Below, one piece after another: positions 36,601 through 47,313 of a stretch of 64,000 nt of DNA. The stretch lies in the NCBI GenBank assembly GCA_946807835.1, contig OX327706.1, positions 25,843,001 through 25,907,000 of the forward strand. The letters run 5' to 3'. How positions within the stretch are numbered: position 1 is the first letter of the stretch; each line of letters starts with the position of its first letter. The notes beneath the pieces are model-generated. The model had not been told where the DNA came from and ran no database searches. It was given only the letters and a program-made list of their open reading frames with translations. The stretch is from Ailanthus altissimus (Eukaryota > Streptophyta > Magnoliopsida > Sapindales > Simaroubaceae). The position numbers and the translations under genes are program-made.

Positions 36601-36850
36601 TTTTTAGAGAGAGAAAAATCTTTAAAAGAGAAACTAGCTAGAGAGAGAAACTAAGGAATGAGATGAAAAATTTTGTATAACTAATCCCCGTAATATTTTA
36701 AGATGTAGTCCAATTATGGACTCAATTAGTTTTTAGCTCAAAAAAGTATATACAGGTTCATAATAATCGAACGATTATAAATTCTAGTGTTCTTTTTTAT
36801 TTTTATTTTCTACCTGTTGATTTTTAAATTGTTGATTATTTGAGTCTTGT
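33661..36850 (+). mobile_element. Decayed copia-like LTR element in BBX last intron
   Basis: The two LTRs align by eye: 5' LTR about 33,661-34,280 and 3' LTR about 36,313-36,850. Shared blocks include AGAAAGTATTTTA, GATTAAAAAGTAATTTA, TAATATTTT(G/A)AGAT and ATTATAAATTCT. After the 5' LTR, a weakly preserved primer-binding region and a gag-like frame on the plus strand follow (around 34,360-35,040, including FSLWQ- and NSLSSSYRK-like blocks). Numerous stops are present. A protease-like stretch follows, but no reverse transcriptase or integrase was recognised in the ~2 kb interior. It is non-autonomous and inactive. The LTRs have diverged, so the insertion is old. It lies in the same orientation as the BBX gene. 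Confidence 0.8.
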
Positions 36851-37163
36851 GTATAATAAGAATTTTCTACAATTACATTTTAAACCCATTAAATAAAATT
36901 TAGCTATAACCATCAGTTATGATTAAAAACTTAAAACAAAATAAGTTTCATGACAGCAAAAAAAAAAAGAATTTCTAAACGCAATTGACTGTGAAAGTAA
37001 GCACCTATGAAGCCAGATTTTGAACGTAGAACTAAATAGCATAACTTGATAGAAGCTTTTTCCAGTCTTGCTGATCTGCACATTTAATCTTTACCTTGCA
37101 AATTCACAAACAATGTCTTGTCATCAATATATCTGAGGAACTTTTGTTCATTGTTTCTTGCAG

Positions 37164-37176
37164 AAGAAGTGAGTAA
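37164..37176 (+). CDS. Possible last exon of the B-box gene
   Basis: It is preceded by CATTGTTTCTTGCAG, a good acceptor. If joined to the donor after 33545, the frame adds four codons and stops (TAA at 37174-37176). It is only a candidate: the coding part is tiny and could be coincidence. Confidence 0.35.
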
Positions 37177-37850
37177 TGAATCTAGAAGCATGGTTCTTCG
37201 CGTGATCTTTCGTCCAGAAAATGCAAGGCGGAGTACCATCTTAATAATAACTTCCCTTAACTGCTTCTAATAAATCAGTTTTAATGTAATTTAGGGGTTT
37301 AAATTAGTCCAAGAGTCTCCAAAACTAAAATCCATAAACAAAAGATTGTAATAATCCCTGTCAGTATTTCGGATGTTATGTTTATGGTAATGCGTAGGTT
37401 CCTTGGTGAGTTGTAGTAGTGACGTTATAGTAATTAGTGTTTGAACTTTGTGATGATGCTTTAGATTAAGGCTAACGTGAGACATAAATTTCTAGCTAAC
37501 AGCTATACCCTGTTTCATGTTTGAATGTGGAAATTCTGTAGCTATATTTTGATAAAGATTTTCAAATAACCCTCCCATTTTTTATGCATATAGTTCCAAA
37601 AATAAAAATAAAATGAACGGGAATGAAAAATTTCGTCCACTAAATATCAATTTAAATGGTCGCTGGTATAAAATACATTCACGACTATTTTAGCTACATT
37701 CAAAGTGTATGAAATAATATAACCTTCTTTCTTGGTATGTTTTATATTAAATATTTCTGTACTTGGTATGTTGGTATTTTTAATTAATTTTAAAAGTATA
37801 ATAATTAAAGTGTTTAGTGAATACGTTTTAACTGTTCACGGTTGTGATTT
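37177..37850. other. Spacer / possible BBX 3' UTR
   Basis: If the spliced form of the B-box gene is real, its 3' UTR lies here (37,177 to about 37,500). No other gene is seen. Confidence 0.4.
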
Positions 37851-37851
37851 T

Positions 37852-38262
37852 TAACCACACCAAATTTGTCCACTCTAGCCTCCATCTCACCGTCTAAAAG
37901 AATATTGTTGGGCATAAGATCACGGTGAACAATGACGGGATCATAATTGTGGTGAATATAACAAATATCCTATGCTACACCGAGAGTAATTTTGGACATT
38001 TAGAATGCAGATAATTTCTATGGCTCGATTTCTCAGTCGTTGTCAAATCTATGATTGTAATTCGCGTGGAAGCACGAGTCTTGTAACAAGAACAAACAAC
38101 ACGATGGCCATGATCCAAACAATGGCGTCGACGATTTTTCCCAATACTATTGGTGGTTATGTACCTCCATGTCACTCGCGGCCAGCATATGGGTGGGCAC
38201 ATTTTTGTTAAAATTCGGCCACAAAGTCCTTCATTTCCAAAAAATGATGGCGATAGAGAATG
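37852..38262 (-). pseudogene. PXY/TDR-like LRR receptor-kinase relic
   Basis: On the minus strand, pieces of one receptor kinase appear in order but in different frames. First is an LRR-cap block GNEGLCGRIL (about 38,250), then a transmembrane-like DAIVWIMA segment (about 38,120). Next is a juxtamembrane CFHANYN.RF…EIEP.KLSAF block (about 38,060-38,000). A kinase catalytic loop follows: GVA.DICYIHH, DPVIVHRDLMPNNILLD, EARVDKFGV (about 37,990-37,860). The segment between juxtamembrane and catalytic loop (N-lobe) is missing, and stops and frameshifts occur. The block order and wording match the PXY/TDR receptor for CLE41/44 peptides. It is nonfunctional, and no introns can be judged. Confidence 0.75.
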
Positions 38263-38264
38263 GA

Positions 38265-38820
38265 GCAGCGGGGGGCCCGGCTGGCCATGGTGGGAGGGGG
38301 AGGTGGAGTCGAGCTTTAAGGGTGGTGGGAGTTGGCCAAATTTAATTTTTTAAAATTATTAAATTTTAATTTTTTTAATTTTTAAGATAAAATTTATAAT
38401 ATTGATTTGTAATATTAAAAAAACTAAAATTTAATATTTTCATTAAATTATTAAAATTTATTGACATGTCTTACCACTTTAATCATTTGACTTAATAAAT
38501 AAGAGTGAAAATATAATTATACAATAAAATGAGACTTTTTAACAAAATAAAGATAACAACCTAAAATTGAGACAATTTTTTATTTAAACTCATGAGACGA
38601 AAGTGAGTATTACGTCAAATTTCCTTTAAAAATAAAACACGCATTGTAAGTTTAATATTTCAATGCATAATATAGAAGATTATATTATACATAAAAATAC
38701 ATTTATTCCCAATAATATTAAACAAATAAACCAAACTTTTTCCCAGTTGCTCGGTCTCGCTCCCTCCATCGGGCACCCAATCATATTTAGTCAATATCGT
38801 TTCTTTAAAATCACCTGTTC
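38265..38820. other. Spacer
   Basis: A short GC-rich pocket (38,262-38,330, poly-G rich) is followed by AT-rich DNA. No gene is seen. Confidence 0.55.
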
Positions 38821-38830
38821 TATATTACGC

Positions 38831-38899
38831 CACGTGTTAGTTATATAAAATCAACCACCACGATACGTTAATCCCCAAACACCAGAAACGGCTCACGTG
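38831..38899 (+). promoter_or_regulatory. Two G-boxes upstream of protease copy A
   Basis: CACGTG occurs at 38,831-38,836 and 38,894-38,899, 100-170 bp before the ATG at 39001. The first lies in ATTACGCCACGTGTTAGTTA, which is conserved upstream of copy B. This is a typical bZIP/bHLH (ABRE/G-box) binding core. Confidence 0.6.
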
Positions 38900-39000
38900 C
38901 TAGTTACCTCACTCGATTCTATTCATCAAGACTACACATCTACGACCCAAGTAGAACAGAAAAAAAATCTCTTTCTGCGTTCAGATAGAAGACGACGACG

Positions 39001-42000
39001 ATGAAGTTGTCGTCGCGGCTGACGGTGGTGTTGTTCTGCTTGTCGTTGATGCTCTTGGGCCTCTCCTATGGATTCAGGCCACCTCGGACAATGCTTGACA
39101 AATTATCAGAAAGCAGCAGCAAATACTTGACCACCGAAGTACTGTGGTTCAATCAGACTCTCGACCATTACTCTCCTTATGTAAGCTAATCTACACAAAC
39201 TTATTAATTTCATCTTGATTCTTTTTGGCCTTTTTTTTCCGTATGTATGTATGTATGTATTTATCTCCTGCTGAATTAATTGATAGTTGATATCCGTTGA
39301 GTAGTTAGATTTTTGTTTAATTTTGTTGACAGCAATAAATTTTTTCTCAAAGTTATCACGATGGATAATTGAATGAAGCCATTTCCTTTTACTACTTTTC
39401 AAGGAAATGTAATTTAAATTATGAGAAAATTCACGAGCTGCTTTAGATAATAATATTAATAATAATGAAAGTATGCATTTGAATGTATAATTTGATTCTT
39501 GTGAAACAGAAATTTTAGGCGAGTTTTTTATTTATTAAAAGCCTTTGTTGCGTTGTTGTACATTTTGCTTAGTCTTAGATGGCACTGTTAATTGCAGGAT
39601 CACTGTCGGTTTGAGCAGCGGTATTATGAATTCCTTGACCACTTTGGATCACTGGATGGACCAATTTTTTTGAAAATTTGCGGTGAATCAGCATGCAATG
39701 GCATACAAAATGATTACATTGCTGTAAGTTATATTTTTTGTCTTAATTACCAAAAACGCAATAGAAAACGGTTTTGCTTTTGTTAATGCAGCTTGTTTCT
39801 GTACTTAATCCTTTTTTTTATAAATTCCAAAAAGAGAAGGTGAACTTTTTTGTTAGTGGTTAATTTTTTTCATCAAGTGTACAACGTCATTTGGAAATGC
39901 AACTCATGGACTTGATAGAGTATTTTTGATGAATTGTGAAAACAATTGCTTCTTGTGAAGTGCACATGCTAATATTCGGATAACTTTTGACCACACATTA
40001 TGTTGCAGGTTTTGGCAAAGAAGTTCGGAGCAGCTGTGGTTTCGCTTGAGCATCGTTACTATGGGAAGAGTTCACCCTTTAAATCACTAACAACTGAAAA
40101 TTTGAGATAGCTTTCATCTAAGCAGGCACTTTTTGACTTGGCTGTTTTCCGTCAGCGCTATCAGGTAAGTTTTTTTTTTTCCCTTTTTCTTTATTTCTCT
40201 GCAACTATTTTCCCTCTGGATTTTGATCAACATTAGCCTACCGATGAAACTGGCTCTTGTTCTTGTGAAAATACCTAGAGAAAAACTCTGCTGGCAGAAT
40301 GTAGCATCTTTTGTTTCGTGCATCTCTAGTTCTTCGTATATCATTATTTTATGTCTTTGTTAATTAACATGAATGTACATCATCTGCCACAAAATCTTAT
40401 AGTTGTGCTTGTGTGTCTGTGTTAGTTCACATTTATGAATGTGAGCTTGCCAGTATGTGGAACTAGATTTAGAGATTTGATAAAAAAAATTCATGTTAGT
40501 AGTTCCTATTGCGGTAGAAGACTTCTTGTGCTCATTATTTTCCAAGTGGCTCTGCTATATTAGGTTAATTTTATTTTATTGTTATATATCTCACCTATCA
40601 TGGAGAATTCTTTTTAATTCTTGTTGTCACCAAACTCATCATGTTGTTGTAGGAGTCATTAAACCTGAAGCACAATAGAGGAAATGTCGAGAATCCATGG
40701 TTTGTTTTTGGCATTTCGTACCCTGGGGCTCTTAGTGCTTGGTTTCGTCTTAAGTTCCCGCATTTAACATGTGGAAGTCTTGCAAGCTCTGCGGTAGTTC
40801 TTGCTGTTTACAACTTCACTGAATTTGATCAGCAGGTACAGACACTGTTAAAAAATTTGACTGAATAGAAATTTAGTGAAATGTGTCTTGTAAATAGTAC
40901 CTTATGCTTTGTTTTCTAATTTAAATCTTCCATAAGTTGCTTTTAGTTTCTATATGGCAAATTGCTCTTTTTTCTGCAAATTTTATCCCAAACTTTTGAT
41001 CTTATGTTCTTTGTTCAGATTGGTGAGTCAGCTGGTGCTGAATGTAAAGCTGCACTACAAGAAACTACTCAACTTGTAGAAGAGAGGCTTGCATTTAATG
41101 GAAAAGAAGTGAAGGCATTATTTGGTGCAGCTGAGGTTTGGTTTACTGTCCTTGCTCTGGTTCATTATTTACCCAAAACCTAGTAAATTGTGAAGCAGTG
41201 AGAAAAACATTTCACTTTATCCCATATGTTGACTCTTTAGCTATGATTGCAGCTTGAGATTGATGGTGATTTCCTGTATTTTCTAGCAGATGCGGCTGCT
41301 ATAGCGGTAAGCATGGTTTCTTATTAGCTTTGTTGCTACACTAATCTTTGTCATTAATGATCCTGAATTTAAATTTTGCAGTTTCAATATGGAAATCCAG
41401 ATAAACTATGCAAACCTCTTCTTGAAGCTAAGAAAGCTGGAGAGGATTTGGTGGTATGTTTTTCTTCCTTGATATCTGTCTCTTTTTATTTTTTATAACT
41501 TCTATTGGGTGAGATAAATTCAAAACTGCCATGCTGGTTCAGTTCTTACAGTTTCTTCTTCACTAATAAACTATTTAGTTTTTGGTCATGGGTTATTTAT
41601 TGGACATTTTTGCCTTTAATCTGCATTCTTTTTGAATTGAAACTGCATCTGTTCTTTTGTATCTGGACTTGTAAAATAAAAGGCAGGTATGAGGTGTAAT
41701 CATTGTGTCATCTTCTTTTAGGCAGCTCGAAAAATGACGAACAGGACTATTCAATTACAGCAAAAAAAAATCATGCCTTTCATAAAACGCCTACTTCACT
41801 TGTAGATAGATTATATCCTTGGTTGTGATTGGTCCTGGGCCTTGGCACAAATGGTGAATGGGTGGGCGGTGTCTTATAAGTATTTGTTTTAATCCTTATC
41901 AAGATTTTTTTTATAATCACAATTGTACTTTGTAGTTTCTTTATATAGGTTCACAGTTACCACTACAATTATTTTTATTTTGTATTTGACTCTGTAACAC

Positions 42001-43858
42001 TATCAATCCTGTACATCATAAGTTTCTGCTTTTGTTTTATCGCAAATTGAGATGCATTTGTTGTCTTTCTTAAGCTGTGGCATTTCTTGTAATGCAGGAC
42101 CCATATGCCAAATATGTGAAGGAGTATTACATTGGAAGTTTTGGTGTCAGTGTTCAGACATATAATCAGGAGCACCTGAAAAATACTGCTGTCACTGACG
42201 AGAGTTCTGATCGGTTGTGGTGGTTCCAAGTTTGTACAGAAGTTGCTTATTTTCAAGTGGCACCGTCAAATGATAGCATTCGCTCTTCAAAAGTGGATGC
42301 AAGGCATGTCTTTTAATCATCTTTTTTTGCTATGGGTATTCTATCCTTTTGTATTGTTATCTATTCTACTTATCTAATTATACAAATGGTCACTCATTTT
42401 GTTACAGATACCATTTAGATCTTTGCAAGAATGTCTTTGGAGAAGGCATCTATCCTGATGTTGATTCTACAAACATATACTATGGAGGCACAAGTATTGC
42501 TGGTCCGGAATTTAACCTTCCAATCATGATCTTGGATTGTTTAACAAGCTACTTATTTTTCTTTTCTTTTTTCTCTTCATCCTTCACTTCTTCTAAAAAT
42601 TCTTTAAATTTGCAGGTTCAAAAATTATTTTTACAAATGGCTCACAGGACCCATGGCGTCATGCATCCAAACAAATCTCATCTCCTGATAGTAAGTATTC
42701 TAATATATTGAATTTCTCAGAAAACTGAAAACAAACAAGTGCAGAGTTGGTCCAGTAGGCTGCTCTAGGGCTCACCTTATCATTAGTTTCAAAATTTTAG
42801 TGGGCCTAAATTTTACTATTGGTGATTGACTTTCATCTTCTTCATTTCTGCCATATACTTCTCTATAAGAGTGCTGTAATGTGGATCGTTTGATTCTTGA
42901 TTTGGCCTCTTCAGCCTTAATTTTTTCTGAACCATGTCTGGCATGTGGATAATTAGCACTTGGTGTACCTTTTTCATTTTTATTTTTTTCTTCATCACTA
43001 ATTTATAATATGCCTCACATGATTTTTTCCAGTGCCTTCATATATCATCACTTGTCATAATTGTGGCCATGGAACCAATCTGAGAGGATGTCCGCAATCT
43101 CCTCTAAGTCTTGAAGGTATTTATTTTGCAATTGGCTTTTACGGTGCTTTAAACTAATAAGTTCTCATTGAAGACATTGTGACATCAGAAGTTTGCCACA
43201 GAATTTCTTAAATCTATAGTTAAGATTCCAATGTTCCTGTATGGTCAGCATAGTATATGATCTGTTCAAAACTACCTGCTAGGAGAACACCTAATGAGGG
43301 CCAAATCTAATAGAGAATTTGTATACTTAATGAGTCCATTTCTTCTGTTTATTCTTTGTAGTTTTTGGCTTTTATCCCTGATTAAAAGGACTGCACAGGC
43401 ATGAATGGTCAGTATAAAATGAGAGTACCGGATGTCTCCTTAGAATTGTCTTCTACTCAACTGTTCATAAAACCATTTGCATAAAGGAAATTATGTGTTA
43501 AACTGGTTTTGTTATCGACACAGATGTTAAATGGTCAACTCTTAAGGGCTACTAAAAGCCATCCATCTTTCAGAAAGAGAGTACATAATTGGGACAGAAG
43601 TTTTAAAAAGTTGATATTGTTATTATCTTCAGCAAACTGTGCTTGGGTATTAGGGCTTGTCACAAATCAATTTTAAAGATAGTACTCACCATTGTTGGTT
43701 ATTTTCTTTTTTCTCTGAACTTTAGATTCTTTCTCATTTCAGGTGATGCCCAGAACTGCAGTTCCCCTGATGCAGTTCACAAAGTAAGGCAGCAGATCAT
43801 AGAAAATATTGATTTGTGGCTGTCTCAGTGCCAAAACACGGGTAGGAGTTCACTGTAA
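39001..43858 (+). pseudogene. S28 serine protease, EDA2-like copy A, interrupted
   Basis: Twelve exons: 39001-39180, 39598-39723, 40009-40164, 40653-40835, 41019-41135, 41253-41306, 41382-41453, 42098-42303, 42408-42502, 42616-42690, 43033-43116, 43743-43858. They would code for 487 residues, but codon 136 is TAG (40108-40110; copy B has TAT). The normal mRNA product would stop after 135 residues, before the catalytic serine. Everything else is preserved: the signal peptide, GISYPG nucleophile motif, NGSQDPW (Asp) and HNCGHGT (His). The intron after exon 8 uses a GC donor (AAG|GCATGT). Exon 3 is 156 bp, a multiple of three, so skipping it would remove the stop and keep the frame, at the cost of 52 residues. 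I call it a pseudogene of recent origin, or a gene limited to a truncated or exon-skipped product. It is close in sequence to copy B at 55.3-60.0 kb. Confidence 0.85.
39241..39260 (+). repeat. (GTAT)n microsatellite in intron 1 of copy A
   Basis: Five tandem GTAT units. Copy B has only a single GTATGTAA at the corresponding place, so the array arose after the duplication. Confidence 0.8.
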
Positions 43859-45017
43859 TAATTTGGTGGTGGTGATACAAAAATGTGAAAATTGCTAAAT
43901 AACTGAGATCTAATGTATTATCCCCTCGACAGATGTCTGACGCTCATCTAAGAAAGGCATTGCCAGTGTTAGTAGCCATCTTCCTTGCCCTGGGGCTGGA
44001 TCCATGTATATTAAACAGTACTCATTTATTAATAGCGTGCATGCATTCAGTTTTACTTGTCATGTTCTGCTTATTCTACCATATAACTCTAAAAATCCGG
44101 ATTGCAGTCACAATTCTCGCAGTTGTATTATTGAAAACTCAGCCAATATCTCTTAACTCATGTACTGAGTGATAAGAATTTGTGTTTAACCTAAAGCATT
44201 TTAGAATTTAGATAGGTCAAGTGAAAGCCTGAAAGATGAGTTAACTGTCAAACTACCATTTAAAATTGGGGAATCATACGACGGTGTGTTTGATGAACCA
44301 GCACGAGCATGCGGATATCAAGCAGAATGGAGGCCAAATTGAAGTAGGTTCCCTTTCTTTCAAAATATATATACAGCAGTGCTACAGTTACAAACTTTAT
44401 ATTTTTATTCTTACCTATCAGGTAATTATTTTTTTTTAATTCTCATTAATATAATAATTATATAATTTATAATTAACATTAGATGTTACATAAATTGAAA
44501 TGCAAAATTTATATCTGAATTATGTAAATGAGGTTTTCGTTCGACGCCGGCAAGGTTCTAACATGCCAACCATAAAATCCTAACTGTTTAGTGCATTTGA
44601 TTGCTGGTTCACCATGTTTTAGATTAAAAAGTTTTTAGTAAAAAGGGAAAATACTGAAAACACACCCATCAGCCTGCACCTGAAGCATCTATGAAGCTGA
44701 GTTAACAGCTTCTTGCAAATCCGAAAAGCCATACTTTTTGTTTTTTATTGTTTCCCTTTCAAGTTGTTTCGACAGTGTTATTTTTCTTTGATCTCTCCTA
44801 CTAAAAAAAATAAAAGAACCACTTCATTACACATGCCAAGTAAATTTTAAGAACTTAGGAACTGAGACCGCCCAGATTAAAATTATTCTACAAAACAAAC
44901 TTAATTGCATTTTAAATTAAAACGATTTATTTAAAACAATCAAATTTAAAAATGACTAAAGGTCTAATAAAACAAACAAAACAGAAATACAACTCAAATT
45001 ATACTTTCTATACGAGA

Positions 45018-45050
<33 letters not shown>

Positions 45051-45535
45051 TAGAGTTTAATATCTTATTTAGTTATTCATGATTTAAATTTTTTTTTAAT
45101 TTATTATTTTTTGTATTATAGTAGTAATTTTTATGTGTTAATTATTTTTATATAAATTAATAAATTAATATTTATATAAAAGTCACGTCTTATAATTATT
45201 ATTTAAAATAAAAATAAAGAGACTTTACATTTTTTAAATATAATATTAGAGTTTCAATTTTAAATTATGTAATAGCAGAATAAACGAGACTGACAAGATC
45301 CTTGGTTTTTAAGCCACGGGCTGCTAGATTTTCTTTTAATATTTTATGGCTTAAATTTTCTAAATTGTTAATTCTAAAATATGGTGAAACTTTGCAAGCG
45401 TCTAAATACAAGCCTCAGTCCTGACTACATATTAGTTTTTCTTTTTTAGTGCTTATATTTGTTTCGTTTAGAAATTATAACAGTGGACTTTAATTTAAAG
45501 CAGGGTTAAAAAGTATTATTATGGAACTTTATTTT
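43859..45535. other. 3' UTR of copy A and spacer
   Basis: From 43,859 to about 44,040 the sequence still matches copy B's 3' region (CTCGACAGA, GCATTGCCAGTGTTAG and a TATATTAA.CAGTA block), so the duplication extends past the stop. After that comes AT-rich spacer with an (AT)n run at about 45,018-45,042 and a MITE-like patch at 44,375-44,535. Confidence 0.6.
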
Positions 45536-45879
45536 TATCAGCAGAATAACAAATATACTGCCGCCGTAAATTTGTTACGGTAATAACGTTTTTAAGGTTA
45601 TTCATTTATTCAATTAGAGGGAGTTTAGTAATTTATTTTTTATTAAATTTTAAAAAAAATTTTGAGTGATTTGAGAGAATTAAGTGTAATGAAGTTTTAG
45701 ATTATAAGATTAAAATATTATAATACTTGTATTCTCTATTTTTATTAGTAAAAGATTTTTCTGTCTTTACCCGTAGACGTAAGCTAAAAGTCGAACCACG
45801 TAAATTCTTGTATTTAGTCTAATTTTTATTTTAATTTCGCTTTAGTTGCAACCCTACATCACCCCTCAAATTCCAAACA
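45536..45879 (+). repeat. 5' LTR of copia element
   Basis: It matches 52,716-53,109 through blocks such as GAGTGATTTGAGAGAATT, AGTAAAAGA and GAACCACGTAAAT. It ends in CCAAACA just before the primer-binding site. It is shorter than the 3' LTR through deletions in its first third, and its first dinucleotide is TA instead of TG. Confidence 0.85.
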
Positions 45880-45881
45880 AG

Positions 45882-45893
45882 TAGTATCAAAGC
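45882..45893 (+). other. Primer-binding site of copia element
   Basis: TAGTATCAAAGC, a two-base variant of the plant copia site complementary to initiator methionine tRNA, sits two bases after the 5' LTR. Confidence 0.75.
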
Positions 45894-47313
45894 TTCTGGT
45901 TGAAGGAGATCACTATTTATGTATACAGTCACTGTTTACGCATATGGGTACTGTTCATACGTACAGTTACTATTCACATAAAATAATGAGAGCCGATCCT
46001 AGCAGAAAGCAGTCTATGGTGAAAAGTAATGGCGGTAAAATACAAAGTTAAGAAGTTTAATGGAGGTAAATTTACATTGTGAAAAATGAAAATAAAGGCG
46101 ATTTTAAGAAAAAATAAGTGCTTAGAAGCAATTGATCAAAGATCCGCTAGTATCACTGATGATATCAAGTGGAATGAGATTGACAATAATGCAATTGCTG
46201 ATCTGCATCTAGCACTTACTGATAATGTGCTATACAATGTGGTGGAAAAGAAGACAGCAAAAGAGATCTGGGATACTCTCATAAAATTGTATGAGGTCAA
46301 ATCTCTGCATAATAAGATCTTCTTAAAAATGAGATTGTACACATTTCGAATGGCAGAATCCACTTTAGTGATAGAGCACATCAACACATTAAATACTCTA
46401 TTTTTTTAACTCACTTCCTTGAGGCATAAAATAGAGGCTGGTGAATGTGCAGAGATTTTACTTCAAAGCTTACCTGATTCATATGATCAACTCATCATCA
46501 ACTTGACAAATAACATCCTAACGGACTTCTTAGTCTTCGATGATGTTACAGCTGCTGTACTGGAGAAAAACGAAGACGAAAAAATAAAGAAGAGAAACAA
46601 GAATGTTCGCAACAAGTAGAAGCTTTAACAATGATGTGAGGTAGATCAACAGAACGTGACCCCGGTGGGAGTCAAAATCATGGTAGACCAAAATTCAGAA
46701 GTAAAAAGAACATCAAGTGCTACCATTGTGGCAAGAAATGCCATCTGAAGAAGGATTGTTGGGGATTGAAGAAAAGTGCAGAGGAAAAACCTCAAGGGAA
46801 TATTGCAAGCACCTCAGATGATGGTGAAATTTTATACAGCGAGGCAGCAACAGTTGTTGAAAGTAGAAAATGGTTCTCTGATGTATGACTCATGGATTCT
46901 GGAGCTACATAGCACATGACCTCTAAAAGAGAATAGTTCCATCAATATGAACCTACCTCTGGAGGATCTGTATATATAGGGAACAATCATGCTTTGAAAA
47001 TCGCTGGAATAGGATCCATTAAGATGAAGATGTATGATGGTACTGTTCGTATTATCCAGGAGGTGCGACATGTGAAAGACCTCAAGAAGAATCTTTTGTC
47101 ATTGGGACAATTAGATAACACTGGGTGTAAGATCCAAATTGAAAATGAGACAATGAAAATTCTTAAAGGTGCACTTGTAGTAATGAATGCAGAAAAGGTT
47201 GCTGCAAATTTGTACATGCTTAATAGAGAAATATTACAGGAAAAAAGATTCATCTGTTGCATCAACTAGTTCAGCAGAAGAGTCAACGATAATGTGGCAT
47301 CGCAAACTGGGTC

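Noticed and set aside
43933..44172. 79-codon frame after protease copy A
   Set aside because: It lies in the conserved 3' UTR. The corresponding region of copy B is not open, so it is not coding.
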